Source of the DNA: Chloroflexota bacterium
Lineage (GTDB): Bacteria; Chloroflexota; Dormibacteria; Dormibacterales; Dormibacteraceae
Direction: 5' to 3'
Assembly (NCBI GenBank): GCA_005887685.1
Contig: VBHJ01000014.1
Location: 1 to 48,878, forward strand
DNA: 48,878 nucleotides
Shown: piece after piece, positions 15,492-23,621 of the stretch
Layout: every line of letters begins with the position of its first letter
Numbering within the stretch: position 1 is the first letter of the stretch
Made by a program: the position numbers and the translations under genes
The notes under the pieces: model-generated
Database searches by the model: none
Seen by the model: only the letters and a program-made list of their open reading frames with translations
Told to the model about the DNA's origin: nothing

Positions 15492-16277
15492 TCAGCTCTG
15501 GCTGGGGTTCGTGCTCATGAGTCCGAACGCCGCGCCTTGCGGGTCCGTAAGAATTGAGAACCGGCCGCCGGGAAAGTCTTGCGGCGGAAGCAGCTCCTTG
15601 GCGCCCAGGCTGACTGCTTTCTGGTGCGTCTTGTCGACGTCGGCAGCACCGAAGTAGACCATCCAGTAGGACGGCACCTCCTTCGGCACCATCGGGTTCA
15701 TCTCCATGCCGCCGGCGATGCTCTCGTCGGCGAGCTTGAACTCGGTGTAGTCGCCCTGTCCTTCGCCCATCGGGCTTACCTTCTCGCCCCAGCCGAAGAC
15801 CTTCTTATAAAACTGCTTTGCCTTCTCGACGCCGCGTGAGTTCAGCTCGGCCCATGAGTAGACGCCGGGCTTGCGCAGCACGTCGAAGCCGTTCATGGTC
15901 TCCGGCTCCCAGACCGAGATGAACGCCCCGGTCGGGTCCTGGAACACAGCCATTCGGCCTACGTCCATGACCTTGAAGGCAGGCGCAACGACCTTGCCGC
16001 CTGCCGCCTCGACCTTCTTGGCCACGGCGTCGGCATCACGCGTGCCGATGTACACCATCCATGCCGATGGAGCGTTTGGATCCTGCGTCCCGCCGATGCC
16101 TGCCACGTCCTTGCCGTCGAGCCTCGCGATCGCGTAGCCGCCCGCGGCGGGATCCTTCTCGGGCTCGGCCTTCCAGCCGAAAAGTTTCGAGTAATAGTCG
16201 CGCGAACCCGATGGATCTGTGCTCGAAAGGTCGATCCATGCGGGCGAGTTGACGACAAACGTCTTCGTGTCGGCCAT
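15492..16277 (-). CDS. Two-domain VOC/glyoxalase-family protein (Cfp30B-like)
   Basis: A 261-aa protein of two vicinal-oxygen-chelate repeats (about 8-125 and 135-255). Each starts with the pattern W-x-(D/E)L...R/V...(Y/F)Y-x-K-(L/V)FGW and contains a W(M)VYxG strand. The pattern matches the 27-kDa antigen Cfp30B and related predicted hydroxylases. Substrate and metal use are unknown. The ATG at 16277 is chosen because AGGAGG lies 7 bases upstream; a longer frame without such a site is rejected. It is divergent from the selenoprotein gene across 117 bp. Confidence 0.88.
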   Translation of the reverse strand: MADTKTFVVNSPAWIDLSSTDPSGSRDYYSKLFGWKAEPEKDPAAGGYAIARLDGKDVAGIGGTQDPNAPSAWMVYIGTRDADAVAKKVEAAGGKVVAPAFKVMDVGRMAVFQDPTGAFISVWEPETMNGFDVLRKPGVYSWAELNSRGVEKAKQFYKKVFGWGEKVSPMGEGQGDYTEFKLADESIAGGMEMNPMVPKEVPSYWMVYFGAADVDKTHQKAVSLGAKELLPPQDFPGGRFSILTDPQGAAFGLMSTNPSQS

Positions 16278-16284
16278 ATGCGTA

Positions 16285-16290
16285 CCTCCT
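16285..16290 (-). promoter_or_regulatory. Ribosome binding site deciding the VOC start
   Basis: AGGAGG on the minus strand, 7 bases before the ATG at 16277. It rules out the upstream in-frame start at 16358. Confidence 0.75.
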
Positions 16291-16394
16291 TGGTACCAGA
16301 GCTGACGCGGGTGCCCTCTTGAGAGCCCCTCCCACCCTTCAACTACCCATTGTGCCACCGGCAGGTTAAGGAATCATGAGAGCCCGCTCAGCGT

Positions 16395-17024
16395 ATGAAT
16401 AGAGCGATGGCCGAAGCCCGCCCTGTCGATCTGGTCATCTTCTCTGACTACGTTTGACCCTGGTGCTACATCGACTCGGTCCGAGTCGAGCAGCTGGAGA
16501 GCGAGGGATTGGTCCATGTCACGTGGCTCCCCTTTGAGCTTCATCCCGAAGCCCCGCCCGAAGGCATACCGCGCGATGCGTACTTCGGACGCGCGCGCTC
16601 GGAGCGCATGCATTCGCACCTTCAGTCGATCGCAGAGTCGGTCGGATTGCAGATGCATTCGCGCGACGTGATCATCAACTCACGCCGCGCGCTCGGCGCC
16701 GCGGAGTTTGCGCGCGAGCGCGGCAAGTTCGAGGACATGCACCACGCGCTCTTCAAAGCGCACTGGGAAGGCAGCGGCCGGCTCGAGGACGTCGACGACC
16801 TCGTTCGCATCGGCACGACGGTCGGTCTGGATGGCGGCCCCCTGAGAAGCGCGGTTGAGGAGCATCGTTACGACCCGGTGATCGACGAGAACAGGCGAAT
16901 GGCGAGCTCAGTGGGCATCGACGCGATACCGGCGCATATCTTCGGCCGCCGCTACCTCGTTCTCGGCGCGCAGCCCTACGAGGTGCTGAAGCAGGTCGTC
17001 GACCGGTTGGCGGCAGAGAAGTGA
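16395..17024 (+). CDS. DsbA/FrnE-like thiol oxidoreductase with a predicted selenocysteine (UPWC)
   Basis: Read with the TGA at 16455-16457 as selenocysteine, this is a 209-aa thioredoxin-fold protein of the FrnE/DsbA type. The N-terminal strand VDLVIFSDYV leads to Sec21-Pro-Trp-Cys24, where relatives have CPWC. Then come WLPFELHPEAPPEG (the PF-x-L-x-P mark of FrnE), the inserted helical domain (about 60-170), and the cis-proline strand GIDAIPAHIFGRRY. A plain gene caller would start at 16509 and lose the active site. A SECIS-like hairpin follows the TGA, and a Sec-type formate dehydrogenase is encoded nearby, so Sec decoding is likely. No signal peptide is seen, so it probably acts in the cytoplasm. 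The alternative start is the ATG at 16407. It overlaps the BtuF-like gene by GTGA. A nonsense-mutated Cys codon is the main alternative. Confidence 0.8.
16471..16489 (+). promoter_or_regulatory. Predicted bacterial SECIS hairpin of the FrnE-like gene
   Basis: Starting 13 nt after the TGA there is a perfect inverted repeat with 9-nt arms (TCGACTCGG / CCGAGTCGA). The apical part reads GGTCC, so the loop presents G-U-C about 21-23 nt after the TGA. In E. coli fdhF the essential GGU of the SECIS loop lies about 19-21 nt after UGA within a very similar loop. The hairpin sits inside the coding frame, as bacterial SECIS elements do. Confidence 0.72.
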
Positions 17025-17857
17025 GGATCGTCTCGCTCTTGCCAAGCGCGACCGAATCGCTTTTTGCGCTCGGCCTGGGCGATCAGCTGGTCGCCATCAC
17101 GCATGAGTGCGATTACCCGCCAGAGGCTGCGTCGCTGCCGGTCGTCACCAGGTCGACCCTCGACCTGGTCGGCCGAAGCGGGGCGCAGGTCGACGACCTC
17201 GTGGCGCTCGCGGCAAGAGATGGACGCTCCCTCTACGAGGTCGACACCGACGCGATCCATCGCCTCGACCCGGACCTCGTCGTGGCCCAGGACATTTGCG
17301 ACGTGTGCGCGATTCCCGCCGACCAGGTGGCCGACGAGCTCGCCGGCGTACGCATGATCCGGCAGCATCCGCATTCGCTTGCCGATGTGCTCAGCGACAT
17401 CGAAGAGCTCGCTGACGCGTGCGGCTCGGACTCGACTCCCCTGATGGCGCAGCTGCGAAGGCGCATCGAGGCGGCATCGGTGAAGGCTTCAGCGCTGCCT
17501 CGTGTGCGGGGCGTCTTCCTGGAGTGGTTGGACCCGCCCTATCGCGCGGGACACTGGACGCCGGACCTCCTGTCGCTGGCGGGGATCGATGACCCGCTGG
17601 CCAGGCCGGGAGTGCCGTCGGTGGCGCTCTCCTGGGACGACGTGAGGAGGGCACAGCCTGCCTTACTCGTCATTGCGCCTTGCGGCTTTGACAGGGATCG
17701 CGCCCAGCGTGAGGCGGACTCGCTCACCCACGCGATCGACTCCACCGGAGCCGTCAAGGTCGTCGTGCTCGACGGCTCCGCTTATTTCAACCGGCCCGGG
17801 CCGCGTCTGGTCGACTCGCTCGAAATCCTCGTTTCGGCTAGGACCGAAAGACCCTGA
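17021..17857 (+). CDS. BtuF-like cobalamin/metal-chelate-binding protein
   Basis: A 278-aa protein of the class III periplasmic-binding fold (BtuF/FhuD type). The start RIVSLLPSATESLFALGLGDQLVAITHECDYP is the hallmark of the cobalamin-binding subgroup, and the second lobe has VFLEWLDPPYRAGHWTPDLLSLAG. No signal peptide or lipobox is present and no BtuCD permease lies nearby, so it may be a cytosolic binding protein or enzyme of this fold instead of a transporter receptor. The GTG start overlaps the selenoprotein stop as GTGA, which couples the two. Its end overlaps the convergent ArsR-type gene by 20 bp. Confidence 0.82.
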   Translation: MRIVSLLPSATESLFALGLGDQLVAITHECDYPPEAASLPVVTRSTLDLVGRSGAQVDDLVALAARDGRSLYEVDTDAIHRLDPDLVVAQDICDVCAIPADQVADELAGVRMIRQHPHSLADVLSDIEELADACGSDSTPLMAQLRRRIEAASVKASALPRVRGVFLEWLDPPYRAGHWTPDLLSLAGIDDPLARPGVPSVALSWDDVRRAQPALLVIAPCGFDRDRAQREADSLTHAIDSTGAVKVVVLDGSAYFNRPGPRLVDSLEILVSARTERP

Positions 17858-18827
17858 CCAGCGATTCTTGGGCGTCGGAGAAAAGCCGGCGCAGCCCGTC
17901 CTCGCTCGCGCTGAGCTTTGCACTGCGGCCCACCGTCTTCTCCTCGAGCAATCCCGACTCGCGAAGCACCTGCACGTGAGCGCTGACCGTGGGCTGCGAG
18001 AGGTGAAACTGTCGTGCGATCTCGGTGACTGAAGCCGGCTCACGGGCCAGACGCAGCAGGATGGCAAGCCGCGTGGGATCGGCCAGGGCTTTGATGCTGG
18101 ACGAGATCTCGGCGGCCACCTTGCGGTAAGAGGGCTCGTCGTGACGAATTCCCTGGCCGGCGAAAACCGTGCCGTCCAGATCAAGGACGTGGATCTTGCC
18201 GCCGAACCAGCACGGCGTGAGGATGAGCTTGCCCTCCTCGGCGGCTGTATCGGCGAGCGCATCGATCTGCGGCCGGCCGGCCCACAGCGTGGGCATCCCG
18301 AGCAGCTGGAGGTAGGTGACGCCGTCCTGGAGCGCCCGCGTCCAGCGCTGCGCCTCGGCGATCACGGCGGGCCTCCCCTCTGCCTCCCACTCACGTTCGA
18401 CCGCGCTCCACATCTCAGTCAGCAGCTCCACGTAGCGCTTTCGCACGGCCGGGTCCGCGCGGAGCCTGGACAGGCGGGATCGCGTCGCCTCGAGCTCGGC
18501 GGGACTCTCCGAGCGCAGGGATGGAATCTCCGACCCATCCAACATCGCGTCATCGATTCGCGCGAAGAAGCGCCCGAGATCGAGGTCCAGCATCGTGCCG
18601 GAGCGCTGGGCCAGGACGATCAGCTCGGTGGAGTACCGCGTCACGTCGTCGCCCCTGAGGCGGGCGAGCTCGGGACCGAGGCTGAGGCGCAGGGCCTCGA
18701 GGGGGGCGAAGGCGTCTTCATGCTCGTGGCCGGCCTGGGCGAAGTGCAGGACCCACATCAGCTCGAGCGGCGCGGAGGGGGCGACCCTGATCCGGCTTTC
18801 CCGGGTGTCGTCGTCTAAGGCTGGCAT
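17838..18827 (-). CDS. ArsR-type regulator with a long N-terminal domain
   Basis: A 329-aa protein whose C-terminal third (about 240-310) is a winged helix with ALADPTRLAILLRLA, VTEIARQFHLSQPTVSAHVQVL and GLLEEKTVGRSAKL, as in ArsR/SmtB regulators. The N-terminal ~230 residues are helical and acidic and resemble the extended N-terminus found in some actinobacterial ArsR-type proteins; I cannot name its ligand. No obvious metal-binding Cys cluster is present. The promoter carries a 13-bp inverted repeat that may be its own operator. Divergent to a 75-aa gene. Confidence 0.84.
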   Translation of the reverse strand: MPALDDDTRESRIRVAPSAPLELMWVLHFAQAGHEHEDAFAPLEALRLSLGPELARLRGDDVTRYSTELIVLAQRSGTMLDLDLGRFFARIDDAMLDGSEIPSLRSESPAELEATRSRLSRLRADPAVRKRYVELLTEMWSAVEREWEAEGRPAVIAEAQRWTRALQDGVTYLQLLGMPTLWAGRPQIDALADTAAEEGKLILTPCWFGGKIHVLDLDGTVFAGQGIRHDEPSYRKVAAEISSSIKALADPTRLAILLRLAREPASVTEIARQFHLSQPTVSAHVQVLRESGLLEEKTVGRSAKLSASEDGLRRLFSDAQESLVRVFRS

Positions 18828-18839
18828 AGCTTGACGCCT

Positions 18840-18867
18840 ATGTTAACAGGTGGAGTCGGCGACTCAA
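18840..18867 (-). promoter_or_regulatory. Promoter of the ArsR-type gene with candidate operator
   Basis: On the minus strand, a -35-like TTGAGT (18867-18862) and a -10-like TAACAT (18845-18840) are 16 bp apart. The start codon at 18827 leaves a very short leader. The inverted repeat GAGTCG-G-CGACTC (18853-18865) lies between and partly over the -35, a position suited to repression by the encoded protein. Confidence 0.5.
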
Positions 18868-18876
18868 GTTAGTTGA

Positions 18877-18907
18877 TTGCCTATTCCAACAGTCGATGGC
18901 CTATAAT
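18877..18907 (+). promoter_or_regulatory. Leaderless promoter of the 75-aa gene
   Basis: A perfect -10 box TATAAT (18902-18907) lies 7 bases before the ATG at 18915, with a weaker -35 TTGCCT (18877-18882) 19 bp upstream. The transcript would start at or next to the ATG, so translation would be leaderless. Confidence 0.6.
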
Positions 18908-18914
18908 ACGGTCC

Positions 18915-19142
18915 ATGGACCACTACAGCGCGGAGAAATGGATGCTGGAGCGCCACCGGGACATGATTCGCACCGCCGAGCGGCAAGCGCGGTTGGGGCC
19001 CGAGACCGACCTGACCCTCCGGTCCTGGTCCGCGGCTTGCCTGCGGTCCCTGGCAGACAGGCTGGATGGGGCCGCGCGGCTCGACCCGTCGGGAAATCTG
19101 AGCCCGCACCTTCGCCTGGTAACTCGGCGCCGTATCGGCTAG
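18915..19142 (+). CDS. Conserved-looking small protein of unknown function
   Basis: A 75-aa soluble basic protein starting MDHYSAEKWMLERHRDMIR, with an amphipathic helix rich in Arg, Glu and Trp, and ending in RRRIG. No known domain is recognised. The start is set by the TATAAT box immediately upstream, not by a ribosome site. It stands alone between the divergent ArsR-type regulator and the dpp-type operon, and may be controlled by that regulator. Codon use is like its neighbours. It may be a small nucleic-acid or membrane-surface binder, but nothing proves it. Confidence 0.6.
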   Translation: MDHYSAEKWMLERHRDMIRTAERQARLGPETDLTLRSWSAACLRSLADRLDGAARLDPSGNLSPHLRLVTRRRIG

Positions 19143-19223
19143 CGGCGGCCCCGGAAAGCGACGCAACGCGGTCATGGCGACCCCTAATCTATTGGGGTAT
19201 CGGCTGCGGGAGGTCCGGGCCGC

Positions 19224-19232
19224 GGGGAGGAG
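19224..19232 (+). promoter_or_regulatory. Ribosome binding site of the dpp-type binding protein
   Basis: GGGGAGGAG ends 7 bases before the ATG at 19240. It sets the start at the lipoprotein signal and not at the upstream in-frame codon at 19174. Confidence 0.72.
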
Positions 19233-19239
19233 TTCGAAG

Positions 19240-20757
19240 ATGAGACGAGTCGCCTTTGCCTTCATAGGATTGCTGCTGCTTGCCGGCTGCGGCGGAAATG
19301 GAAGCGGTGGGACGGGCAACAATTCTGGCACTCCGCAGCCCGGCGGCACCGCCACGGTCGCGCTGGAGAGCGAGCTCAGAACACTGGATCCACTCGACTC
19401 CTCCCTTTTGGTCGAGCGTGAGGTCTTCTACAACATGTACGACTCGCTCTTCACAATCGATCCGACGCTGAAGATCAAGGCGGGCCTGGTGAAGACCTGG
19501 GATGTATCCGACCCGCTGAACTACAAGTTCACGCTGCAGTCGGGCGTCAAGTACCACGACGGGACGGCGTTCAACGCCGCGTCGGTCAAAGCCAACATCG
19601 AACGCTACAAGACGGCCGCCAACTCTCGACGCAAGTCCGACCTTTCCAGTATCAAGACCGTCGAGGTCGTAGACGACACCCACGTCGTCTTCCACCTGGG
19701 CACACCGAACGCGACGCTGCTCGCCACGCTGGTCGACCGAGCCGGAATGATGCTGTCGATCGACGCCGTCACGAAAGGCGGCGCCAACTTCTCGCTGGCT
19801 CCGACAGGCGCGGGCAGCGGTCCGTTCCAGTTCGTCGAATGGAAGCGCAACGACCACCTGACCCTGAAGAAGAACCCGAGCTACTGGAAAGCGGGTCTCC
19901 CCTACCTTGACGGCCTGACCTACCGGGCCATTCCCGACGTCAATGCCATCGTTTCCGCGCTGAAGACAGGTGACATCGACATTGCGCGAACCATCGGTGC
20001 GAAGGACGTCGCCGGGATCAAGACAGACTCGAATCTGATCTATCGCGACACTCCCGCGATCGGCTTCAACGGTTTTGAGCTCAACACCAGCGCGCCCCCG
20101 TTCAACGACCCGGCCAAGCGCAAGGCGGTGGCGATGGCCGTCGACCGCTACTCGGTCTTGAAGAACATCAACTTCAACATCGGGGTGGTGGCCTATGGTC
20201 CGATCCCGCCGTCGAGCTGGGCGTTCGACTCGAGCGAGAAGATCTTCGACCACGCCGACGCTCAGAAGGCGAAGTCGACCGCGACGGGCTTCACCTTCAC
20301 CTTCAAGACCACCTCCGATCCCGTCGCCCAGCAGGCGGCGCAGCTGTTGCAGTCGGAGCTGGCTCAAGCCGGGATCACGATGCAGATCCAGACCGAGGAG
20401 TTCGCGACCTACGTGCAGGAGTGCGCCAGCCACCAGTTCCAGGCGTGCAACGTGAACTGGTCCGGCCGGATCGACCCCGACGGCAACATGTACGCGTGGT
20501 GGCACACGGGCGGCGACTTCAACGACAGCGTGTACAGCAACTCCCAGGTGGACGCCTGGCTGGAAGACGCGCGCACCAGCGCGGATCAAAGCAAGCGCAA
20601 GCAGGACTACGACAATGCGCAGAAGCAGATCGTGCAGGACGCGCCGTATGTCTTCACAACCTTCGGTGTCAGCTCGCAGATCTCGGACACCAAGATCCAC
20701 AACTTCACGCTCTATCCCGACCTGATGATCCGGATGGCGGAGGTCTGGAAGGGCTAG
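19240..20757 (+). CDS. ABC transporter substrate-binding lipoprotein, peptide/nickel type (family 5)
   Basis: A 505-aa extracytoplasmic receptor. The signal ends in lipobox LAGC (lipidated Cys17), followed by a Gly/Asn/Ser linker. Family 5 marks are RTLDPLDSS, YNMYDSLFTIDP, VKYHDGTAFNAASVKANIERY, GSGPFQFVEWKRNDHLTLKKNPSYW and the C-terminal YVFTTFGVSSQISD. It opens a complete dppABCDF-like operon. The ligand may be a peptide, an opine or a metal chelate; sequence alone does not decide. Confidence 0.92.
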   Translation: MRRVAFAFIGLLLLAGCGGNGSGGTGNNSGTPQPGGTATVALESELRTLDPLDSSLLVEREVFYNMYDSLFTIDPTLKIKAGLVKTWDVSDPLNYKFTLQSGVKYHDGTAFNAASVKANIERYKTAANSRRKSDLSSIKTVEVVDDTHVVFHLGTPNATLLATLVDRAGMMLSIDAVTKGGANFSLAPTGAGSGPFQFVEWKRNDHLTLKKNPSYWKAGLPYLDGLTYRAIPDVNAIVSALKTGDIDIARTIGAKDVAGIKTDSNLIYRDTPAIGFNGFELNTSAPPFNDPAKRKAVAMAVDRYSVLKNINFNIGVVAYGPIPPSSWAFDSSEKIFDHADAQKAKSTATGFTFTFKTTSDPVAQQAAQLLQSELAQAGITMQIQTEEFATYVQECASHQFQACNVNWSGRIDPDGNMYAWWHTGGDFNDSVYSNSQVDAWLEDARTSADQSKRKQDYDNAQKQIVQDAPYVFTTFGVSSQISDTKIHNFTLYPDLMIRMAEVWKG

Positions 20758-20794
20758 CAAGGCCACCGATGCGGCGCCGGAGGGCTAGCGCGGC

Positions 20795-21739
20795 GTGACC
20801 GCCTACGTCCTCCGGCGCCTCCTGTTGATGCTGCCGGTGGCTTTTCTCGTCACCGTCGGCGTCTTCATGCTCATCCACCTGAGCCCGGGCGACCCGGCGC
20901 TGATCATCCTGGGCGAAGACCGCAGCCCGCAGGCCATCGCGCAGATCCACCAGGAGCTCGGCCTCGACAAGCCGCTCTACGTTCAGTACGGCATATGGCT
21001 GGGCCACATCGTGCACGGCGATTGGGGCCGCTCGATCACGACCCACCAACCCGTCGCCGTGGCGATCACCGAGCGCCTGCCGGCAACGATCGAGCTCGGC
21101 CTCACCGCATTGCTGTGGTCGCTGCTCGTGGCGATTCCGCTCGGCACGATCGCCGCCGTGCGGCGAGGCTCCGTCGCGGACTCGGTTGCCACGGGCATCA
21201 CGGTGGCCGGTGTTTCCATCCCCAACTTCTTCATCGGGATCGTGTTGATCTTCGTGCTCTCGGTGACGCTTCGCCTTTTCCCATTCGGAGGCTACGTCCC
21301 CTTCCTGACGGATCCGCTGGAGAGCCTGCGCCACGTCGCGCTTCCGGCCATCGCGCTGGGTACCGCAGGCGCGGCCATCAACATGCGCTTCACCCGCTCA
21401 TCGATGATCGAGGTACTCAACCACGACTACATACGCACGGCGCGGGCGAAAGGAGCGTCGTGGCGGCGTGTCGTCTTCGTTCACGCCCTCAAGAACGCGC
21501 TGATCCCGGTCGTGACGATAGTCGGGTTGCAGATTGGAGGCATCATCGAGGGGGCCGTCGTCACGGAGACGGTGTTCACCTGGCCCGGAGTCGGTCGCCT
21601 CGCCGTCGAATCGATCTTCAACCGCGACTACACCGTCGTGCAGGGCATAGTGCTTCTCGCAGCCTTCTCTTACATGGTCGCCAACCTGCTGGTCGACCTG
21701 GCCTACGCCTGGCTCGACCCCCGGATCTCCTACGCATGA
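20795..21739 (+). CDS. dppB: DppB-type ABC permease
   Basis: A 314-aa inner-membrane permease. N-terminal marks are YVLRRLLLMLPVAFLVTVGVF and LSPGDPA; the long periplasmic loop has LGLDKPLYVQYGIWLG; the EAA-like coupling loop reads YIRTARAKGASWRRVVFVHALKNALIPV, and the end is LVDLAYAWLDPRISY. About six helices are visible. The GTG start follows the receptor gene by 37 bp. It overlaps dppC by ATGA. Confidence 0.92.
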   Translation: MTAYVLRRLLLMLPVAFLVTVGVFMLIHLSPGDPALIILGEDRSPQAIAQIHQELGLDKPLYVQYGIWLGHIVHGDWGRSITTHQPVAVAITERLPATIELGLTALLWSLLVAIPLGTIAAVRRGSVADSVATGITVAGVSIPNFFIGIVLIFVLSVTLRLFPFGGYVPFLTDPLESLRHVALPAIALGTAGAAINMRFTRSSMIEVLNHDYIRTARAKGASWRRVVFVHALKNALIPVVTIVGLQIGGIIEGAVVTETVFTWPGVGRLAVESIFNRDYTVVQGIVLLAAFSYMVANLLVDLAYAWLDPRISYA

Positions 21740-22620
21740 GCAACGCGCCCGCCATCGTCGCCGCCCAGGAGCCGGTCCGGCGCACACCGATCGCACTGCT
21801 CGACCTGATTCGCACCCACCGTCGGGTCACGTTCGCCTTCGCGCTGGTCGCGGTCCTCTTCCTGATCGCGCTCGTGTCGCCAGTGATCTCGCCGCATGAC
21901 CCGCTCGCCGTGAGACCCGACGACTCCTACCTCCCTCCCCTCACACCCGGGCACGTCCTGGGTACGGACGAGCTCGGGCGTGACCTCTTGAGCCGCGTCC
22001 TGTGGGGGGCGCGTGTCTCCCTTCCCGTGGCCTTCGTCGCCGTCGCGGTCGGCCTTTTCGCCGGGGGGCTGATCGGCCTGGTGAGCGGGTACGCCGGCGG
22101 AGTCGCCGACCTCCTCCTGATGCGCTTCGTCGACGCGCTGCTGGCCTTCCCCGGCCTGATCCTGGCAATCGCCGTCGTTGCCGCCCTAGGGCCCGGCCTG
22201 CGCAACGCGATGATCGCGATCGGAATCGTTGCCGTCCCTGTCTACGCGCGCCTCGTCCGTGCGGTCGTGCTCCAGCTCAAGCAGATGGAGTTCATCGTGG
22301 CGACGCGGGCGCTTGGCGCAACGCCGCTCCGGCTCGTCCTGCGCCACCTCATTCCGAACCTGCTGAACCCGATCATCGTCCAGGTGTCACTCTCGGCGGG
22401 CTTCGCCATTCTGGCCGAGGCGACGCTCTCGTTTCTCGGCCTCGGCGCGCAGCTGCCGACACCGGACTGGGGGCAGATGATCAACGCGGGCGCGTCATTC
22501 CTGACCAACGACCCCTGGCTCGCCATCGTGCCCGGCGCCGCGATCTCGATCACCGTCTACAGCTTCAACCTGCTCGGCGACTCGCTGCGCGACGCTCTCG
22601 ACCCAAGGCTGCGTTCTTGA
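21736..22620 (+). CDS. dppC: DppC-type ABC permease
   Basis: A 294-aa inner-membrane permease and partner of DppB. The mark HVLGTDELGRDLLSRVLWGARVSL is typical, as are ATRALGATPLRLVLRHLIPN in the coupling loop and EATLSFLGLGAQLPTPDWG. The end reads LLGDSLRDALDPRLRS. The ATG at 21736 overlaps the dppB stop; an earlier start inside dppB in another frame is rejected. Confidence 0.92.
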   Translation: MSNAPAIVAAQEPVRRTPIALLDLIRTHRRVTFAFALVAVLFLIALVSPVISPHDPLAVRPDDSYLPPLTPGHVLGTDELGRDLLSRVLWGARVSLPVAFVAVAVGLFAGGLIGLVSGYAGGVADLLLMRFVDALLAFPGLILAIAVVAALGPGLRNAMIAIGIVAVPVYARLVRAVVLQLKQMEFIVATRALGATPLRLVLRHLIPNLLNPIIVQVSLSAGFAILAEATLSFLGLGAQLPTPDWGQMINAGASFLTNDPWLAIVPGAAISITVYSFNLLGDSLRDALDPRLRS

Positions 22621-23621
22621 TGAGCTTCGCCCACCTGCTGGAGGTCGATGACATCCACACCCACCTCGCCGTGAAGGACGGCACGGTCCGGGCAGTGGAC
22701 GGCGTCTCTTTCACCATCGACGCCGGTGAGACGCTGGGCATCGTCGGCGAGTCCGGATCGGGCAAGTCGATGACCGCGCTTTCGATCATGCGCCTGCTCC
22801 CTCGGAGCGGAAGCATCGTGGAGGGGAAGGTCACGTTCAAGGGCCGCGTCCTGACCGACCTCTCGGAGGACGAGATGGAGGCGATGCGCGGGACAGAGAT
22901 CGCGATGATCTTCCAGGACCCCATGACGTCGCTCAACCCCGTCTACCGGATCGGGTGGCAGGTCGGCGAACCCCTGCGCATCCACCGCCACGTCGACACC
23001 CGCAAGTCGATCGTGGCCGCAGTCGACCTGCTGCGCAAGGCCGGCATTCCCGACGCACCCAGGCGCGTCGGCCAGTTCCCCCACATGTTCTCCGGAGGCA
23101 TGCGCCAGCGGGCGATGATCGCGATGGGTCTGAGCACGAGCCCGAGCCTGCTGATCGCCGACGAGCCCACAACCGCGCTCGACGTGACGATCCAGGCCCA
23201 GATCCTCGATCTCCTACGCACGCTCAACCGCGATTACGGGACCGCGACGATCCTGATCACGCACAACCTCGGGGTGGTCGCGGGAATGTGCGACCGCGTC
23301 ATCGTGATGTACGCGGGGCGCGTCGTCGAGCAGGGTCGGACCGAGGACGTGTTCGCCAGGCCGGAGCATCCATACACGTGGTCGCTGCTGCGTTCGATCC
23401 CGCGGCTCGATGCGGATGAGCACGAGCCGCTCAAACCGATCGACGGATCGCCTCCCGACATGGTCCGGCTTCCCGCGGGTTGCAAGTTCACGCCGCGCTG
23501 TCCCTTCGCAATCGGCCGATGCGCGAAGGAAGAGCCGGAGCTCCTGGCCGTGCGCAACCAGCTGTCGCGGTGCTGGGTGACCCAGGGCGGTGTCACGCTC
23601 GACGGCGCCGGCGTTGGCTGA
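22620..23621 (+). CDS. dppD: DppD-type ABC transporter ATPase
   Basis: A 333-aa oligopeptide-type ATPase. Walker A is [10 protein letters not shown]-loop [11 protein letters not shown], signature FSGGMRQR, Walker [14 protein letters not shown], and switch ITHNL. A C-terminal Cys-containing motif ([14 protein letters not shown] and a later CW) is the usual oligopeptide-transporter ATPase extension that can bind an Fe-S cluster. The ATG overlaps the dppC stop by one base. It overlaps dppF by about 32 bp. Confidence 0.92.
   Translation: MSFAHLLEVDDIHTHLAVKDGTVRAVDGVSFTIDAGETLGIVGESGSGKSMTALSIMRLLPRSGSIVEGKVTFKGRVLTDLSEDEMEAMRGTEIAMIFQDPMTSLNPVYRIGWQVGEPLRIHRHVDTRKSIVAAVDLLRKAGIPDAPRRVGQFPHMFSGGMRQRAMIAMGLSTSPSLLIADEPTTALDVTIQAQILDLLRTLNRDYGTATILITHNLGVVAGMCDRVIVMYAGRVVEQGRTEDVFARPEHPYTWSLLRSIPRLDADEHEPLKPIDGSPPDMVRLPAGCKFTPRCPFAIGRCAKEEPELLAVRNQLSRCWVTQGGVTLDGAGVG

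Noticed and set aside
16455-16457. The TGA as a nonsense mutation of a Cys codon
   Set aside because: Kept as the main alternative, but the intact downstream frame, the hairpin at the SECIS distance and the Sec formate dehydrogenase make Sec more likely.
16509-17024. A shorter FrnE-like gene starting after the TGA
   Set aside because: It would lack the first strand and active site of the thioredoxin fold, while the upstream frame supplies them in register.
19189-20766. A 525-codon minus-strand open frame
   Set aside because: Antisense to the family 5 binding protein and without any recognisable domain.
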